Source of the DNA: Ruegeria atlantica
Lineage (GTDB): Bacteria; Pseudomonadota; Alphaproteobacteria; Rhodobacterales; Rhodobacteraceae
Assembly (NCBI RefSeq): GCF_001458195.1
Contig: NZ_CYPU01000073.1
Coordinates: 62,001 to 126,000 of the forward strand
DNA: 64,000 nucleotides
Reading direction: 5' to 3'
Both the position numbers and the translations under genes were made by a program. This document shows, piece by piece, positions 44,787 through 55,298 of the stretch (position 1 is its first letter; every line of letters starts with the position of its first letter). Under the pieces are notes generated by a model. The model made no database searches. It was not told where the DNA came from and saw only the letters and a list, made by a program, of their open reading frames with translations.

Positions 44787-46009
44787 TGGACGGCTCAAGA
44801 TACGATGATGGCAGCACGGACGCGCTGAGCGGTGAACAGAAGATCCGCAATTTCAACATCAACTTCGGCCCGCAACACCCTGCGGCGCATGGAGTTCTGC
44901 GTCTAGTGCTTGAGCTGGACGGCGAGATTGTCGAGCGTTGTGACCCGCATATCGGCCTGCTGCACCGTGGCACCGAAAAACTGATGGAAAGCCGGACGTA
45001 TCTGCAAAACCTGCCGTATTTCGACCGTCTGGACTATGTGGCGCCGATGAACCAGGAACATGCTTGGTGTCTGGCCATCGAAAAGCTGACCGGTGTCGAA
45101 GTGCCGCGCCGGGGTTCGCTGATCCGGGTTCTATATTCCGAGATCGGGCGCATCCTGAACCACCTGCTGAACGTGACCACGCAAGCGATGGACGTCGGCG
45201 CGCTGACCCCGCCGTTGTGGGGTTTTGAAGAGCGCGAAAAGCTGATGGTTTTCTACGAACGTGCCTGCGGTGCCCGCCTGCACGCGGCCTATTTTCGCCC
45301 CGGCGGTGTCCATCAGGACTTGCCGCCAGAATTGCTGGACGATATCGAGACGTGGAGCCATGAGTTCCCCTCTGTTCTGAACGATATCGACGGCCTGTTG
45401 ACTGAAAACCGCATCTTCAAGCAGCGCAACGCCGATATCGGTGTCGTGACCGAGGAAGATATTCAGAAATATGGTTTCTCGGGCGTGATGGTGCGCGGAT
45501 CGGGGCTGGCATGGGACCTGCGACGTGCGCAGCCCTATGAGTGCTATGACGAGTTCGAATTCCAGATCCCCGTCGGCAAAAACGGCGACTGCTATGACCG
45601 CTATCTGGTGCGTATGGAAGAGATGCGTCAATCGCTGTCGATCATCCAGCAGGCCATTGTCAAAATCCGTGACTGCCCCGGTGACGTTCTGGCACGCGGC
45701 AAGATCACCCCGCCGAAACGCTCGGACATGAAAACCTCAATGGAAAGCCTGATTCATCACTTCAAGCTTTACACCGAAGGTTTCCATGTTCCCGCAGGTG
45801 AGGTTTATGCCGCCGTCGAAGCCCCAAAGGGTGAGTTCGGCGTCTATCTGGTCGCCGACGGCACTAACAAACCCTACCGCGCCAAGCTGCGCGCGCCGGG
45901 TTTCCTGCATCTGCAAGCCATGGACCATATCGCCGGGGGTCACCAACTGGCCGACGTCGCCGCGATCATCGGGACGATGGACGTCGTGTTCGGAGAGATT
46001 GACCGGTGA
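44786..46009 (+). CDS. nuoD: NADH-quinone oxidoreductase subunit D
   Basis: NuoD (49-kDa) lines the quinone site together with NuoB and descends from hydrogenase large subunits. The 407-residue product has [18 protein letters not shown] (the His-containing quinone loop), [15 protein letters not shown] and the C-terminal [19 protein letters not shown]. The ATG at 44786 overlaps the preceding small frame, and the GTG of the next gene overlaps its stop by 4 bases. Confidence 0.97.
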   Translation: MDGSRYDDGSTDALSGEQKIRNFNINFGPQHPAAHGVLRLVLELDGEIVERCDPHIGLLHRGTEKLMESRTYLQNLPYFDRLDYVAPMNQEHAWCLAIEKLTGVEVPRRGSLIRVLYSEIGRILNHLLNVTTQAMDVGALTPPLWGFEEREKLMVFYERACGARLHAAYFRPGGVHQDLPPELLDDIETWSHEFPSVLNDIDGLLTENRIFKQRNADIGVVTEEDIQKYGFSGVMVRGSGLAWDLRRAQPYECYDEFEFQIPVGKNGDCYDRYLVRMEEMRQSLSIIQQAIVKIRDCPGDVLARGKITPPKRSDMKTSMESLIHHFKLYTEGFHVPAGEVYAAVEAPKGEFGVYLVADGTNKPYRAKLRAPGFLHLQAMDHIAGGHQLADVAAIIGTMDVVFGEIDR

Positions 46010-46482
46010 GACCCCTTGCTTTGATCCTGGCGCTTGCAGCCGCCACACCGTTGCAGGCCGCCTCGACCCATCCGACGGCAAAAGTGCTTGAGGTGATGCG
46101 CGAAAACGGCTGCCGGCTGGATGTATCGCGCGCCGAAGAAGCCTTATCTGCCCATGATTTGCGACCCGAAGATGTCAGCGCTGTGACAAATTCCTGGGCT
46201 GAACAGGGGGTGGCTGGGCTGGATGGCCCGACATTCGAAATTGCTCCGGCGATCTGCGGTGCGCATGGGCTTGCGCCAGAGGATACGGCGGGCCGTGCCG
46301 ATGCGCTTTATGATTATGTGCGTCTGAACGGGTGTCGCGTGGTCGAAGAAGAAGCTCAGATCAAATTGCGCCCCGCCGGTTTTACACAGGCTGAAACGCC
46401 CGATCTGATTGCCCGCCTTGTCGATCAAGGTTGTGCGCATCAGGAAGACCCCTATGTTATCGCGATCGGAGATGCCTGCTAA
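46006..46482 (+). CDS. Secreted protein of unknown function between nuoD and nuoE
   Basis: The 158-residue product has an N-terminal signal peptide ([17 protein letters not shown], cleavage about residue 18-20). The mature part has four cysteines (in [21 protein letters not shown] and DQGCAHQ plus the final Cys) and two similar halves, each with a xxNGCR motif followed by an acidic helix, suggesting an internal duplication. Its GTG overlaps the nuoD stop and its stop overlaps the nuoE ATG. I recognise no family. A periplasmic protein in a complex I operon is unexpected. Confidence 0.75.
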   Translation: MRPLALILALAAATPLQAASTHPTAKVLEVMRENGCRLDVSRAEEALSAHDLRPEDVSAVTNSWAEQGVAGLDGPTFEIAPAICGAHGLAPEDTAGRADALYDYVRLNGCRVVEEEAQIKLRPAGFTQAETPDLIARLVDQGCAHQEDPYVIAIGDAC

Positions 46483-47588
46483 TGCTGCGCCGTCTGCACC
46501 CCGAACAACCTGAAAGCTTTGCCTTCACTGCTGCCAACCAGCAGTGGGCCACAGCACAGATCACCAAATACCCTGACGGCCGTCAGGCCAGCGCGGTTAT
46601 CCCGCTGCTTTGGCGCGCGCAGGAACAAGAAGGCTGGCTGAGCCGGCCCGCGATTGAATCCGTCGCCGACATGTTGGGCATGGCCTATATCCGCGTGCTC
46701 GAGGTTGCGTCGTTCTACTTCATGTTCCAACTGCAACCGGTAGGAACTGTCGCGCATATTCAGGTCTGCGGAACGACCTCCTGCATGATCTGTGGGGCCG
46801 AAGACCTGATCGCGGTTTGCAAGGAGAAGATCGCTGCCAAACCGCATGAGCTTTCAGTTGATGGCAAATTGAGTTGGGAAGAGGTGGAATGCCTCGGGTC
46901 CTGCACCAATGCACCGATGGCTCAGATCGGCAAGGACTATTACGAAGATCTGACTGCTGACAGTTTTAGCAAGATTATTGACGATCTGGCCACCGGCAAG
47001 GTGCCAACGCCGGGTCCGCAGAATGGCAGATACGCAGCAGAACCGCTGAGCGGTCTGACCAGCCTCACGGACTACGATGCCGGAAAACCGCAGTACAATG
47101 CCAGTGTTGAACTCGCCGAAGATCTTGGGGATACGGTCAAACGCATCAACGGGACCGAGGTTCCGATCCTGACGCCATGGCTGGGCAAAGACGGCAAGGC
47201 TGCGGCGACCAAGGCCGCGCCAAAGCCACCAAAGGCGCCGGCACCCGCTAAATCCGCCGTGAAGCAGGCGGAAGAGGCAAAGAAGGCCCAGATCAAAGAG
47301 GATCAGCCCGAAACTCTGACTGCCGCGCGGGATGACAACGCGGATGACCTCAAGATGCTAAAAGGGGTCGGGCCCAAGCTTGAACAGACGCTGAACGAAC
47401 TTGGCTTTTTCCACTTCGACCAGATCGCTGCATGGACGCAGGAACAGGTGGCCTGGGTAGATGCGCGGCTGAGGTTCAAGGGCCGGATCGAGCGGGACGG
47501 TTGGATCGAACAAGCAGCCCAACTGGCGACAGGCAAAGAAACCGAATTTGCAAAACGTGCCAAGGAAGACGGCACCTACGAAGACTGA
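46482..47588 (+). CDS. nuoE: NADH-quinone oxidoreductase subunit E with long C-terminal extension
   Basis: The first 170 residues are the 24-kDa thioredoxin-fold subunit with the 2Fe-2S cluster N1a ligands in [10 protein letters not shown] and [11 protein letters not shown]. At 368 residues it is about twice the usual 160-220. The extra part holds an Ala/Lys/Pro-rich linker (around 245-275) and a C-terminal domain with [18 protein letters not shown], a helix-hairpin-helix of the kind seen in the COG3743 flap-endonuclease-like family. The ATG overlaps the stop of the secreted-protein gene. Such extended forms seem usual in Rhodobacteraceae (from memory); the function of the tail is unknown. 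Confidence 0.95.
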   Translation: MLRRLHPEQPESFAFTAANQQWATAQITKYPDGRQASAVIPLLWRAQEQEGWLSRPAIESVADMLGMAYIRVLEVASFYFMFQLQPVGTVAHIQVCGTTSCMICGAEDLIAVCKEKIAAKPHELSVDGKLSWEEVECLGSCTNAPMAQIGKDYYEDLTADSFSKIIDDLATGKVPTPGPQNGRYAAEPLSGLTSLTDYDAGKPQYNASVELAEDLGDTVKRINGTEVPILTPWLGKDGKAAATKAAPKPPKAPAPAKSAVKQAEEAKKAQIKEDQPETLTAARDDNADDLKMLKGVGPKLEQTLNELGFFHFDQIAAWTQEQVAWVDARLRFKGRIERDGWIEQAAQLATGKETEFAKRAKEDGTYED

Positions 47589-47622
47589 ATGGGATGGTGC
47601 CCGTTCGGGGTATCAAGGTGAG

Positions 47623-47844
47623 ATGGACAAAGAAAAAGAACAGGCCATGGCCCGCAAGGGCCGACATATCGGGGTGGTCATCGCGGTGACCATGCTGTTG
47701 TGGCTTGCCATTTCGTTGTTCATCGGCCCGGCACTGGGATTGCCTGGGCGCTATGCGCTGCTGTTTGATTTCGCCGCTCTGGCGGGGTTCATCTATGCGG
47801 GCGTGAACATTTTTCAACTCTGGCGCATGCGTCAGGACAGCTGA
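47623..47844 (+). CDS. DUF5337-like small membrane protein
   Basis: The 73-residue product has a charged N-terminus (DKEKEQAMARKGRH), two membrane helices (about 16-36 and 42-65) and a short basic-aromatic end. It resembles the DUF5337 proteins that Rhodobacteraceae carry in this position between nuoE and nuoF. AAGGTGAG precedes the ATG. An open frame continues upstream to 47548, but this start has the only good ribosome site. A role in complex I assembly is an inference from position only. Confidence 0.78.
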   Translation: MDKEKEQAMARKGRHIGVVIAVTMLLWLAISLFIGPALGLPGRYALLFDFAALAGFIYAGVNIFQLWRMRQDS

Positions 47845-47856
47845 AGGTAAGACACG

Positions 47857-49155
47857 ATGCTGAAGGATCAGGACAGGATCTTTACCAATATCTACGGGAT
47901 GCACGAGCGCACTTTGAAGGGCGCGCAGGCCCGCGGGCATTGGGACGGCACAGCTGGCCTGATCGGAAACGGGCGTGACTGGATCATCCAGACGATGAAG
48001 GACTCAGGGCTTCGCGGTCGCGGCGGCGCGGGTTTCCCAACAGGTCTGAAATGGTCGTTCATGCCCAAGGAAAGTGACGGTCGCCCCGCATATCTGGTGG
48101 TGAACGCGGACGAATCCGAGCCCGGCACCTGCAAAGACCGTGAGATTATGCGCCACGATCCGCATACGCTGATCGAAGGCTGCCTGATCGCGTCTTTCGC
48201 GATGAATGCGCATACCTGTTATATCTACCTGCGTGGTGAGTACATTCGCGAGCGTGAGGCACTGCAGGCCGCGATTGATGAGGCCTATGATGCCGGATTG
48301 CTGGGCAAAAACGCCGCCGGTTCGGGTTGGGATTTCGACCTGTTTCTGCATCACGGGGCCGGGGCGTATATCTGCGGTGAGGAAACAGCCCTGATCGAAA
48401 GCCTTGAGGGCAAGAAGGGCATGCCGCGCATGAAACCACCGTTCCCGGCGGGGGCGGGCCTCTATGGCTGCCCGACCACGGTGAATAACGTGGAATCTAT
48501 CGCCGTTGTGCCAACAATCTTGCGCCGTGGTGCGGATTGGTTCGCGGGCTTTGGCCGCCAGAACAATGCGGGCACCAAACTGTTTGCGATCTCGGGCCAT
48601 GTAAACAACCCCTGTGTTGTCGAAGAGGCGATGTCGATCCCGTTTGAGCAACTGATCGAAACCCATTGCGGCGGCATTCGTGGCGGTTGGGACAACCTGC
48701 TGGCGGTGATCCCCGGTGGTTCTTCGGTGCCTTGTGTGCGCGGTGAAGACATGCGCGACGCCATCATGGATTTCGACCATTTGCGCAATGATCTGGGGTC
48801 CGGCCTGGGGACAGCGGCTGTAATCGTGATGGACAAGTCTACGGACATCATCAAAGCGATCTGGCGTTTGTCGAAGTTCTACAAACATGAAAGCTGTGGT
48901 CAGTGTACTCCTTGCCGCGAAGGCACCGGCTGGATGATGCGCGTGATGGACCGCCTGGTGCGGGGTGAGGCCGAACTGGAAGAGATCGACATGTTGTTTG
49001 ACGTGACCAAGCAGGTCGAAGGCCACACGATCTGTGCTTTGGGCGATGCTGCCGCCTGGCCGATCCAGGGCCTGATCCGCAACTTCCGCGAAGAGATTGA
49101 AGACCGTATCAAGGCCCAGAAATCGGGCCGTATGGGCGCGATGGCGGCGGAGTGA
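47857..49155 (+). CDS. nuoF: NADH-quinone oxidoreductase subunit F
   Basis: NuoF binds NADH and FMN and holds cluster N3. The 432-residue product has the NADH/FMN loops [16 protein letters not shown] and [16 protein letters not shown], and the 4Fe-4S ligands in [15 protein letters not shown] near residue 350. AAGGTAAG precedes the ATG, 12 bases after the DUF5337-like gene. Confidence 0.97.
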   Translation: MLKDQDRIFTNIYGMHERTLKGAQARGHWDGTAGLIGNGRDWIIQTMKDSGLRGRGGAGFPTGLKWSFMPKESDGRPAYLVVNADESEPGTCKDREIMRHDPHTLIEGCLIASFAMNAHTCYIYLRGEYIREREALQAAIDEAYDAGLLGKNAAGSGWDFDLFLHHGAGAYICGEETALIESLEGKKGMPRMKPPFPAGAGLYGCPTTVNNVESIAVVPTILRRGADWFAGFGRQNNAGTKLFAISGHVNNPCVVEEAMSIPFEQLIETHCGGIRGGWDNLLAVIPGGSSVPCVRGEDMRDAIMDFDHLRNDLGSGLGTAAVIVMDKSTDIIKAIWRLSKFYKHESCGQCTPCREGTGWMMRVMDRLVRGEAELEEIDMLFDVTKQVEGHTICALGDAAAWPIQGLIRNFREEIEDRIKAQKSGRMGAMAAE

Positions 49156-49213
49156 TCAAGTTGCGGGATAACGGATCAAACCCAAACCAAGTTGAGATCA
49201 GGGAGTTGAACTA

Positions 49214-49630
49214 ATGGAATCTTTTGCTGAGTATTCACATGCAATCGCATCCCTCGTGGTCTTTACGTTGATCATTCTGGCGCTTGCGCCGTTTTCCGCG
49301 CTGGCCAAACAGGGCAAGGGCTTGGCCCCCGGGGCAAGGCCGGAACAGGACTATTCCGACAAGGCGTATCGCCTGAACCGGGCTTATCTGAACGGGACCG
49401 AGACGTTGCCGGCCTATATCTCTGTCACGGTCGCGGCCATGTTGCTTGGGGTTAGCCCGTTCTGGGTGAACCTTTTGGCATCGGTCGCTCTGATTGCGCG
49501 CATCGTCATGTTGGTTATTCACATGCGTGGTATTGGACAACCGCACAGCGGCGTTCGATCGGTATCCTACGTTGTCGGATGGGCCTGCATGGTTGTGATG
49601 GGCTTCATGGCATTGGTGGCGGCGTTCTAA
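49214..49630 (+). CDS. MAPEG-family membrane protein in the nuo operon
   Basis: The 138-residue protein has four membrane helices and the MAPEG pattern: an N-terminal helix, a polar loop (DYSDKAYRLNRAYLNGTETLP) with the Arg-Asn-x-x-Asn-type signature and Glu in the second helix, then two more helices. MAPEG proteins include glutathione transferases and eicosanoid enzymes in eukaryotes; bacterial members are mostly uncharacterised. GGGAG precedes the ATG. It is the first of three extra genes between nuoF and nuoG. Confidence 0.85.
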   Translation: MESFAEYSHAIASLVVFTLIILALAPFSALAKQGKGLAPGARPEQDYSDKAYRLNRAYLNGTETLPAYISVTVAAMLLGVSPFWVNLLASVALIARIVMLVIHMRGIGQPHSGVRSVSYVVGWACMVVMGFMALVAAF

Positions 49631-50019
49631 TGGAAAAGAAAGGTACTTATCCGTTGACTGGATCAAAATTCAGGATGGGACGTGTGGTACTGACCGCCGC
49701 TTTGGGTGCCGCAGTTTTTGTCTCGGCCTGCGGCACGTCGTCCAGTGACCGAATCCTCTTTGATGGCAAGGCCTTCCGGGCCAAAGCGAAGGCCGTCGAC
49801 AAAAGGAACGCTCCGACGGATTTTACGGTTGTGGTGAACGGCGTGTCCGCGTCTTTGGATGGCGCGCGCGAAGCGGGGCGGCACGAAGGAACCAAATTCT
49901 GTATCGACGCCTTTGGGACTTCTAAAATCAACTGGAAAGTCGGACCCGACACCGAACCGCAGAATTTGCGCATTACCGACAATAAATTGACCTTTACAGG
50001 AACCTGCCAGCGACCATGA
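49630..50019 (+). CDS. Lipoprotein of unknown function in the nuo operon
   Basis: The 129-residue product has a signal sequence with a lipobox (FVSAC, lipidated Cys34) after a somewhat long N-terminus; the ATG shares a base with the preceding stop (TAATG). An internal ATG at residue 16 (MGRVVLTAALG) would give a more typical signal length. The mature part (about 95 residues, with a single Cys pair near the end) is beta-rich by eye. I know no family. Its end overlaps an open stretch before the DUF5333-like gene. Confidence 0.75.
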   Translation: MEKKGTYPLTGSKFRMGRVVLTAALGAAVFVSACGTSSSDRILFDGKAFRAKAKAVDKRNAPTDFTVVVNGVSASLDGAREAGRHEGTKFCIDAFGTSKINWKVGPDTEPQNLRITDNKLTFTGTCQRP

Positions 50020-50117
50020 ACCGGTTTTTCGCATATCAGAGGGTGACGCAGGGCGTGTTATTGAATAGCGCGCCAGTTCTGGATCGTTTTGGCCTGTCCA
50101 AGACGAAAGGATTTGTC

Positions 50118-50522
50118 ATGTCTGGTGTGAAACTGCTTATTGTGTTGTCTGTTCTGGCTATCCCGGCCACGGCCGAAGCCAAACCGCCCTTGCGCGAAGT
50201 CAAAGAGATTGACGACGAACTCTATTACATCGCTATCGCAAACGAGATTTCGGATTACTGCCCGTCGATCAGCGGGCGCAGGTTGAAGGCGATTGGCGTG
50301 ATGTGGGGGCTCAAGTCCAAAGCGAACAGTTTGGGGTATTCGGACGGCGAAATCCGCGCTTACGTGGAATCGGATGCCGAAAAGGACCGGATGCGTGCCA
50401 TAGGCGAGACGTATCTGGCCGCGAACGGTGTGTCTTATGACAATCCCAAATCTTTCTGCACGCTGGGGCAGTCAGAGATTGAAAGAAACAGCGCCATTGG
50501 CGTGTATTTGAGGGCGAACTAG
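50118..50522 (+). CDS. DUF5333-like secreted protein in the nuo operon
   Basis: The 134-residue product has a signal peptide (SGVKLLIVLSVLAIPATAEA, cleavage about residue 21) and a helical mature part with two cysteines (DYCPSISGRRL and SFCTLGQ), resembling the DUF5333 family of Rhodobacteraceae. I start at 50118 because AAAGGA lies before that ATG and the signal peptide begins there; the frame is open from 50016 without a site. It ends 3 bases before nuoG. The function is unknown. Confidence 0.8.
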   Translation: MSGVKLLIVLSVLAIPATAEAKPPLREVKEIDDELYYIAIANEISDYCPSISGRRLKAIGVMWGLKSKANSLGYSDGEIRAYVESDAEKDRMRAIGETYLAANGVSYDNPKSFCTLGQSEIERNSAIGVYLRAN

Positions 50523-50525
50523 ACC

Positions 50526-52547
50526 ATGTCTGACCTCCGCAAAGTGAATATCGACGGGCAGGAAATCGAAGTCGATGGTGCGATGACGCTGATCCAGGCC
50601 TGTGAACAGGCCGGGGTCGAGGTGCCGCGCTTTTGCTATCACGAGCGTCTGTCGATTGCCGGGAATTGCCGGATGTGTCTGGTCGAAGTTGTCGGCGGCC
50701 CGCCCAAACCTGCGGCGTCGTGTGCAATGCAGGTGCGCGATCTGCGCCCGGGACCGGAAGGTCAGCCGCCAGAGGTCAAGACGAACTCGCCCATGGTCAA
50801 GAAAGCGCGCGAAGGGGTGATGGAGTTCCTGCTTATCAACCACCCGCTGGACTGCCCGATCTGTGATCAGGGTGGGGAGTGTGACCTGCAGGATCAGGCG
50901 ATGGCGTATGGTGTGTCGGGCTCGCGCTTCAAGGAAGCCAAGCGCGCCGTGGACGATCTGGATCTGGGGCCGCTGGTCGGAACAGCGATGACCCGCTGCA
51001 TCAGCTGCACCCGTTGCGTGCGCTTTACGACCGAGGTCGCCGGGATCACACAGATGGGTCAGACCGGTCGCGGCGAAGATGCCGAGATCACTTCTTATCT
51101 GAACCAGACGTTAAATTCGAACCTGCAGGGCAATATCATTGACCTGTGCCCGGTTGGGGCGCTGACTTCGAAGCCCTACGCCTTCACTGCGCGCCCTTGG
51201 GAGTTGACCAAGACTGAGAGCATCGACGTCATGGATGCCCTGGGCTCGAACGTTCGTGTCGATACCAAAGGGCGCGAAGTCATGCGCTTTCTTCCGCGCA
51301 ACCATGACGGTGTGAACGAGGAATGGATCAGCGACAAGACCAGGTTTGTCTGGGATGGCCTGCGTCGCCAGCGTTTGGATAAGCCGTACGTGCGTGAAAA
51401 TGGCAAGCTACGCCCGGCCTCGTGGCCTGAGGCATTGACCAAAGCGGCAGAGGCACTGAAAGAGGCCGAAAAGCCGGCGGGTATCGTTGGTGATCTCGCT
51501 CCGGTCGAGGCCGCGTTCGCGCTAAAGAAATTGATCGATGGGCAGGGCGGTGTTGTTGAATGCCGAACCGATGGGGCCAAGCTGCCTGCGGGGAATCGCG
51601 GTGCCTATGCCGGGACGGCCTCGATAGAAGATATCGACACAGCCGAGCGAATTCTGCTGATCGGAACGAACCCACGCGACGAAGCTCCGGTTCTGAACGC
51701 GCGTATCCGCAAGGCCTGGGCACATGGCGCCGAGGTGGCTTTGGTCGGGCCTGCAGCCGATCTGACCTACGCGTATCACCATATGGGAGAAGACCGCGCA
51801 GCATTGCAAAAGGTCCTCGACATGGGCGGCGATGATGAGATCAAGGGCAAAGCCTCGCTGGTCATCGTCGGGCAGGGTGCTTTGCTCGAAGCGGATGGCG
51901 CAGCTGTCCTGGCCGCCGCGCAAGCCATTGCGGCCAATACCGAAAGTGGACTGCTTGTTCTGCATACCGCAGCGTCTCGTGTGGGTGCGATGGATGTGGA
52001 TGCCACCAACGAAAATGGCATGGATGCCGTAAGTGCGGCTGACGTGATCTACAATCTCGGCGCGGATGAGATCGAAATCGGCGAAGGGGCCTTTGTGATC
52101 TATCAGGGCAGCCATGGTGATCGTGGCGCGCATCGTGCAGACGTGATCCTGCCGGGTGCCGCATACACAGAGGAAAACGGGCTGTTCGTGAATACCGAAG
52201 GCCGACCACAACTGGCGATGCGAGCTGGATTTGCCCCCGGTGAGGCCAAGGAAAACTGGGCCATCCTGCGGGCTTTGTCGGCGGAATTGGGCGCAACACT
52301 GCCCTTCGACTCACTTTCGCAACTGCGTACCGCTTTGATCGAAGCCGTCCCACATCTGGCCCAGATCGACCAAGTGATTGAGAATGAGGTCCAGCCACTA
52401 GATGCCGATCCTCTGGGTCAGGCTACGTTCCGCACTGCAGTTAAAGACTTCTACCTGACCAACCCGATTGCACGGGCGTCGCAACTGATGGCCGAGCTGT
52501 CTGCTCAGGCGCAGTCACGGAACGCCGGGAAGATCGCGGCGGAATGA
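50526..52547 (+). CDS. nuoG: NADH-quinone oxidoreductase subunit G
   Basis: The large 673-residue iron-sulfur subunit carries clusters N1b, N4 and N5. Visible ligands are [15 protein letters not shown] for the 2Fe-2S cluster, [15 protein letters not shown] for the His-Cys cluster N5 and CISCTRC for N4. The molybdopterin-oxidoreductase-like C-terminal part lacks a cofactor. The extra N7 cluster motif of E. coli-type NuoG is not evident. The start is weakly supplied with a ribosome site. The end overlaps a small frame by ATGA. Confidence 0.97.
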   Translation: MSDLRKVNIDGQEIEVDGAMTLIQACEQAGVEVPRFCYHERLSIAGNCRMCLVEVVGGPPKPAASCAMQVRDLRPGPEGQPPEVKTNSPMVKKAREGVMEFLLINHPLDCPICDQGGECDLQDQAMAYGVSGSRFKEAKRAVDDLDLGPLVGTAMTRCISCTRCVRFTTEVAGITQMGQTGRGEDAEITSYLNQTLNSNLQGNIIDLCPVGALTSKPYAFTARPWELTKTESIDVMDALGSNVRVDTKGREVMRFLPRNHDGVNEEWISDKTRFVWDGLRRQRLDKPYVRENGKLRPASWPEALTKAAEALKEAEKPAGIVGDLAPVEAAFALKKLIDGQGGVVECRTDGAKLPAGNRGAYAGTASIEDIDTAERILLIGTNPRDEAPVLNARIRKAWAHGAEVALVGPAADLTYAYHHMGEDRAALQKVLDMGGDDEIKGKASLVIVGQGALLEADGAAVLAAAQAIAANTESGLLVLHTAASRVGAMDVDATNENGMDAVSAADVIYNLGADEIEIGEGAFVIYQGSHGDRGAHRADVILPGAAYTEENGLFVNTEGRPQLAMRAGFAPGEAKENWAILRALSAELGATLPFDSLSQLRTALIEAVPHLAQIDQVIENEVQPLDADPLGQATFRTAVKDFYLTNPIARASQLMAELSAQAQSRNAGKIAAE

Positions 52548-52762
52548 ATACAGCACGTTTCATATCGCTTTCAGAAGCCAACACCGCCGCCTGCGGTATG
52601 GGCATCAGGGAATTGCGCATGAAACGCAATGAAAAAGGTAGTGCGATGGCTGTGGATGCTGTTTACACCTATGCGCCGACCCAACCGCAAGATGCGCAGG
52701 CCCTTGGCCTGATCATCACCCGCGAAAAATTGAATACCCACGGTGTGAGGACCAATGGCTGA
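52544..52762 (+). CDS. Doubtful small frame between nuoG and nuoH
   Basis: A 72-residue frame starts at an ATG overlapping the nuoG stop (ATGA) and overlaps the nuoH start by 8 bases. It has no membrane segment or motif. The first half has poor third-position GC bias and the second half ([17 protein letters not shown]) looks more like protein. Internal ATGs at 52619 and 52646 would give shorter forms. Without it there would be a gap of about 207 bases. It may be a real small protein or only a coupling frame. Confidence 0.4.
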   Translation: MNTARFISLSEANTAACGMGIRELRMKRNEKGSAMAVDAVYTYAPTQPQDAQALGLIITREKLNTHGVRTNG

Positions 52763-53792
52763 TTTCTTTAACACCCCAGGCGGAATAGCCATCATCATTC
52801 TGGCGCAAGTGCTTGCAGTTGTTGCCTTCGTGATGATTTCGCTGTTGTTCCTTGTTTACGGCGACCGCAAGATCTGGGCCGCCGTCCAAATGCGCCGCGG
52901 CCCCAACGTGGTTGGTGTCTATGGACTGCTGCAATCGGTGGCTGACGCCTTGAAGTACGTGGTAAAAGAGGTGGTCATACCCGCCGGGGCCGACCGCACA
53001 GTGTTCATCCTCGCTCCGCTGACCTCATTCGTATTGGCGATGATCGCCTGGGCCGTGATCCCATTCAATGATGGCTGGGTGTTGTCGGATATCAATGTCG
53101 CAATCCTGTATGTCTTTGCCGTGTCCTCACTGGAAGTTTATGGCGTGATTATGGGCGGTTGGGCCTCGAACTCAAAGTACCCTTTCCTTGGATCATTGCG
53201 CTCTGCGGCTCAGATGATTTCCTATGAAGTCTCCATTGGCCTGATTATTATTGGGCTTATCATCTCAACCGGTTCCATGAACTTCGGCCACATTGTTGAG
53301 GCGCAGGATGGCCGGTTCGGTTTCTTCAGCTGGTACTGGTTGCCGCATTTCCCGATGGTTTTCCTGTTCTTCATCTCGGCTTTAGCGGAAACCAACCGTC
53401 CACCGTTCGACCTGCCCGAGGCGGAATCGGAACTGGTTGCGGGCTATCAGGTTGAATACTCGGCCACGCCTTTCCTGTTGTTCATGGCCGGTGAGTATAT
53501 CGCTATCTTCCTGATGTGTGCGCTGACCACGCTGCTGTTCTTCGGCGGCTGGCTGTCCCCGATCCCAGGCCTGCCTGACGGCGTTCTGTGGATGGTCGCT
53601 AAGATGGCGTTCTTCTTCTCCCTCTTTGCGATGGTCAAGGCGATCACACCGCGCTACCGCTATGACCAGCTGATGCGGCTGGGTTGGAAAGTCTTCCTGC
53701 CCTTCTCGCTGGCCTGGGTAGTCTTCGTGGCCTTTGCGGCAAAATTCGACTGGTTCTGGGGCGCGTTCGCCCGTTGGAGCGTAGGAGGCTGA
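52755..53792 (+). CDS. nuoH: NADH-quinone oxidoreductase subunit H
   Basis: NuoH is the eight-helix membrane subunit forming the heel of complex I and the entrance of the quinone channel. The 345-residue product has [20 protein letters not shown] near the N-terminus and the [20 protein letters not shown] signature around residue 212. GAGGA precedes the ATG. nuoI starts one base after its stop. Confidence 0.97.
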   Translation: MADFFNTPGGIAIIILAQVLAVVAFVMISLLFLVYGDRKIWAAVQMRRGPNVVGVYGLLQSVADALKYVVKEVVIPAGADRTVFILAPLTSFVLAMIAWAVIPFNDGWVLSDINVAILYVFAVSSLEVYGVIMGGWASNSKYPFLGSLRSAAQMISYEVSIGLIIIGLIISTGSMNFGHIVEAQDGRFGFFSWYWLPHFPMVFLFFISALAETNRPPFDLPEAESELVAGYQVEYSATPFLLFMAGEYIAIFLMCALTTLLFFGGWLSPIPGLPDGVLWMVAKMAFFFSLFAMVKAITPRYRYDQLMRLGWKVFLPFSLAWVVFVAFAAKFDWFWGAFARWSVGG

Positions 53793-53793
53793 T

Positions 53794-54288
53794 ATGACTC
53801 AAATCGACTACACCCGCGCCGCCAAATACTTTCTGCTGCAGGACTTCTGGGTCGGCATGAAGCTGGGGTTGAAGTACTTCTTCGCGCCAAAGGCAACCAT
53901 CAACTACCCGCATGAAAAAGGCCCGCTGTCTCCGCGTTTCCGCGGCGAGCACGCCCTGCGTCGTTATCCGAACGGCGAAGAACGCTGCATTGCCTGCAAA
54001 CTGTGCGAGGCGATCTGCCCGGCACAAGCCATCACCATCGACGCCGAACCGCGCGAAGACGGCAGCCGCCGTACCACGCGGTATGACATCGACATGACCA
54101 AGTGCATCTATTGCGGTTTTTGCCAAGAAGCCTGCCCGGTGGACGCCATCGTCGAGGGGCCGAACTTCGAATTCGCCACGGAAACCCGCGAAGAGCTGTT
54201 CTATGACAAGGAAAAGCTGCTCGACAACGGCGAACGCTGGGAAGCCGAAATCGCCCGCAATCTGGAAATGGACGCGCCGTACCGATGA
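53794..54288 (+). CDS. nuoI: NADH-quinone oxidoreductase subunit I
   Basis: The 164-residue ferredoxin-like subunit holds two 4Fe-4S clusters (N6a and N6b): Cys65/68/71/75 in [12 protein letters not shown] and Cys104/107/110/114 in [17 protein letters not shown] lies in the end of nuoH just before the ATG. Its stop overlaps the next start (ATGA). Confidence 0.97.
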   Translation: MTQIDYTRAAKYFLLQDFWVGMKLGLKYFFAPKATINYPHEKGPLSPRFRGEHALRRYPNGEERCIACKLCEAICPAQAITIDAEPREDGSRRTTRYDIDMTKCIYCGFCQEACPVDAIVEGPNFEFATETREELFYDKEKLLDNGERWEAEIARNLEMDAPYR

Positions 54289-54695
54289 CTGACACGCCCC
54301 AAAATCCGTTCGACCTGATGATGAAACAGGCGCAGGACATGGCCAAGGCGATGAACCCGGCGATGGAGAATTTCTCGCCCAAAGGGTTCGAAGCGCTGTG
54401 GCCGACCATGCCCAAAGAGGTCATGGAAATGATGTTTGGCAACACCGTCAACAAGGACGGGCTGGATGCCAAGACCCGCCTGCTGCTGACGTTGGCCGGT
54501 CTGACCTGTCAGGGCGCGCAAGCGGACGCGGCGGTGCGTCAGACCGTGCGCCACGCGCTTGAGGCCGGTGCCGGGAAACAAGAGATCGTGGAAGCGATCG
54601 GTCAGATGTCGGTCTTTGCCGGCATCCCGGCCATGACCCGCGCGCTGGAACTGGCGCAAGAGGTTCTGGGCGATAACGAGGATACGGATCAATGA
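54285..54695 (+). CDS. Carboxymuconolactone decarboxylase-like protein between nuoI and nuoJ
   Basis: The 136-residue helical protein resembles the carboxymuconolactone decarboxylase/AhpD fold: [19 protein letters not shown] followed by [20 protein letters not shown]. The AhpD redox pair CxxC is absent: only one Cys (in GLTCQG) is seen. The N-terminal 50 residues (Met-rich, [18 protein letters not shown]) are an extra segment. It overlaps nuoI and nuoJ by 4 bases each (ATGA twice), so its output is tied to complex I. The role is unknown. Confidence 0.85.
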   Translation: MTDTPQNPFDLMMKQAQDMAKAMNPAMENFSPKGFEALWPTMPKEVMEMMFGNTVNKDGLDAKTRLLLTLAGLTCQGAQADAAVRQTVRHALEAGAGKQEIVEAIGQMSVFAGIPAMTRALELAQEVLGDNEDTDQ

Positions 54696-55294
54696 CCGTC
54701 TTTGCCTTCTATCTGTTTGCTATCAGTGCCATCACCGGCGGGCTGTTCACAGTGATCAGCCGCCAGCCGGTGCACTCGGTGCTGTGGCTGATCCTGTCGT
54801 TCCTGTCCGCGGCGGGGCTGTTCGTGCTGCTGGGGGCAGAGTTTGTAGCGATGCTGCTGATCATCGTCTACGTCGGTGCGGTCGCGGTGCTGTTCCTGTT
54901 TGTGGTGATGATGTTGGACGTGGACTTTGCCGAGCTCAAGGCCGAGATGGCGCGCTATATGCCGCTGGCCCTGCTGATTGGTCTGGTCATCCTGATGCAG
55001 TTCGTCATGGCCTTTGGGGCCTGGGACAGCGCGCAGGGCGCTGCGGCAAATCTGGCCCAGCCGATCCCGGTGGACCGGCACAACACCGAGGCCCTAGGTG
55101 TCATCCTTTATGATCAATACTTCCTTCTGTTCCAGCTGGCGGGCCTGATTCTGCTGGTGGCCATGATCGGTGCCATCGTGCTGACGCTACGCCACCGCAA
55201 GGACATCAAGCGTCAGGACATCGTCGGCCAGATGATGCGCGACCCGGCCAAGGCGATGGAGCTGAAAGACGTGAAACCGGGGCAGGGGCTTTAA
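54692..55294 (+). CDS. nuoJ: NADH-quinone oxidoreductase subunit J
   Basis: The 200-residue membrane subunit has five helices, with the conserved third helix region [25 protein letters not shown] (residues near 50-70; here [16 protein letters not shown]), whose pi-bulge helix takes part in coupling. It overlaps the CMD-like gene by ATGA, and nuoK follows 4 bases later. Confidence 0.96.
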   Translation: MTVFAFYLFAISAITGGLFTVISRQPVHSVLWLILSFLSAAGLFVLLGAEFVAMLLIIVYVGAVAVLFLFVVMMLDVDFAELKAEMARYMPLALLIGLVILMQFVMAFGAWDSAQGAAANLAQPIPVDRHNTEALGVILYDQYFLLFQLAGLILLVAMIGAIVLTLRHRKDIKRQDIVGQMMRDPAKAMELKDVKPGQGL

Positions 55295-55298
55295 GACG

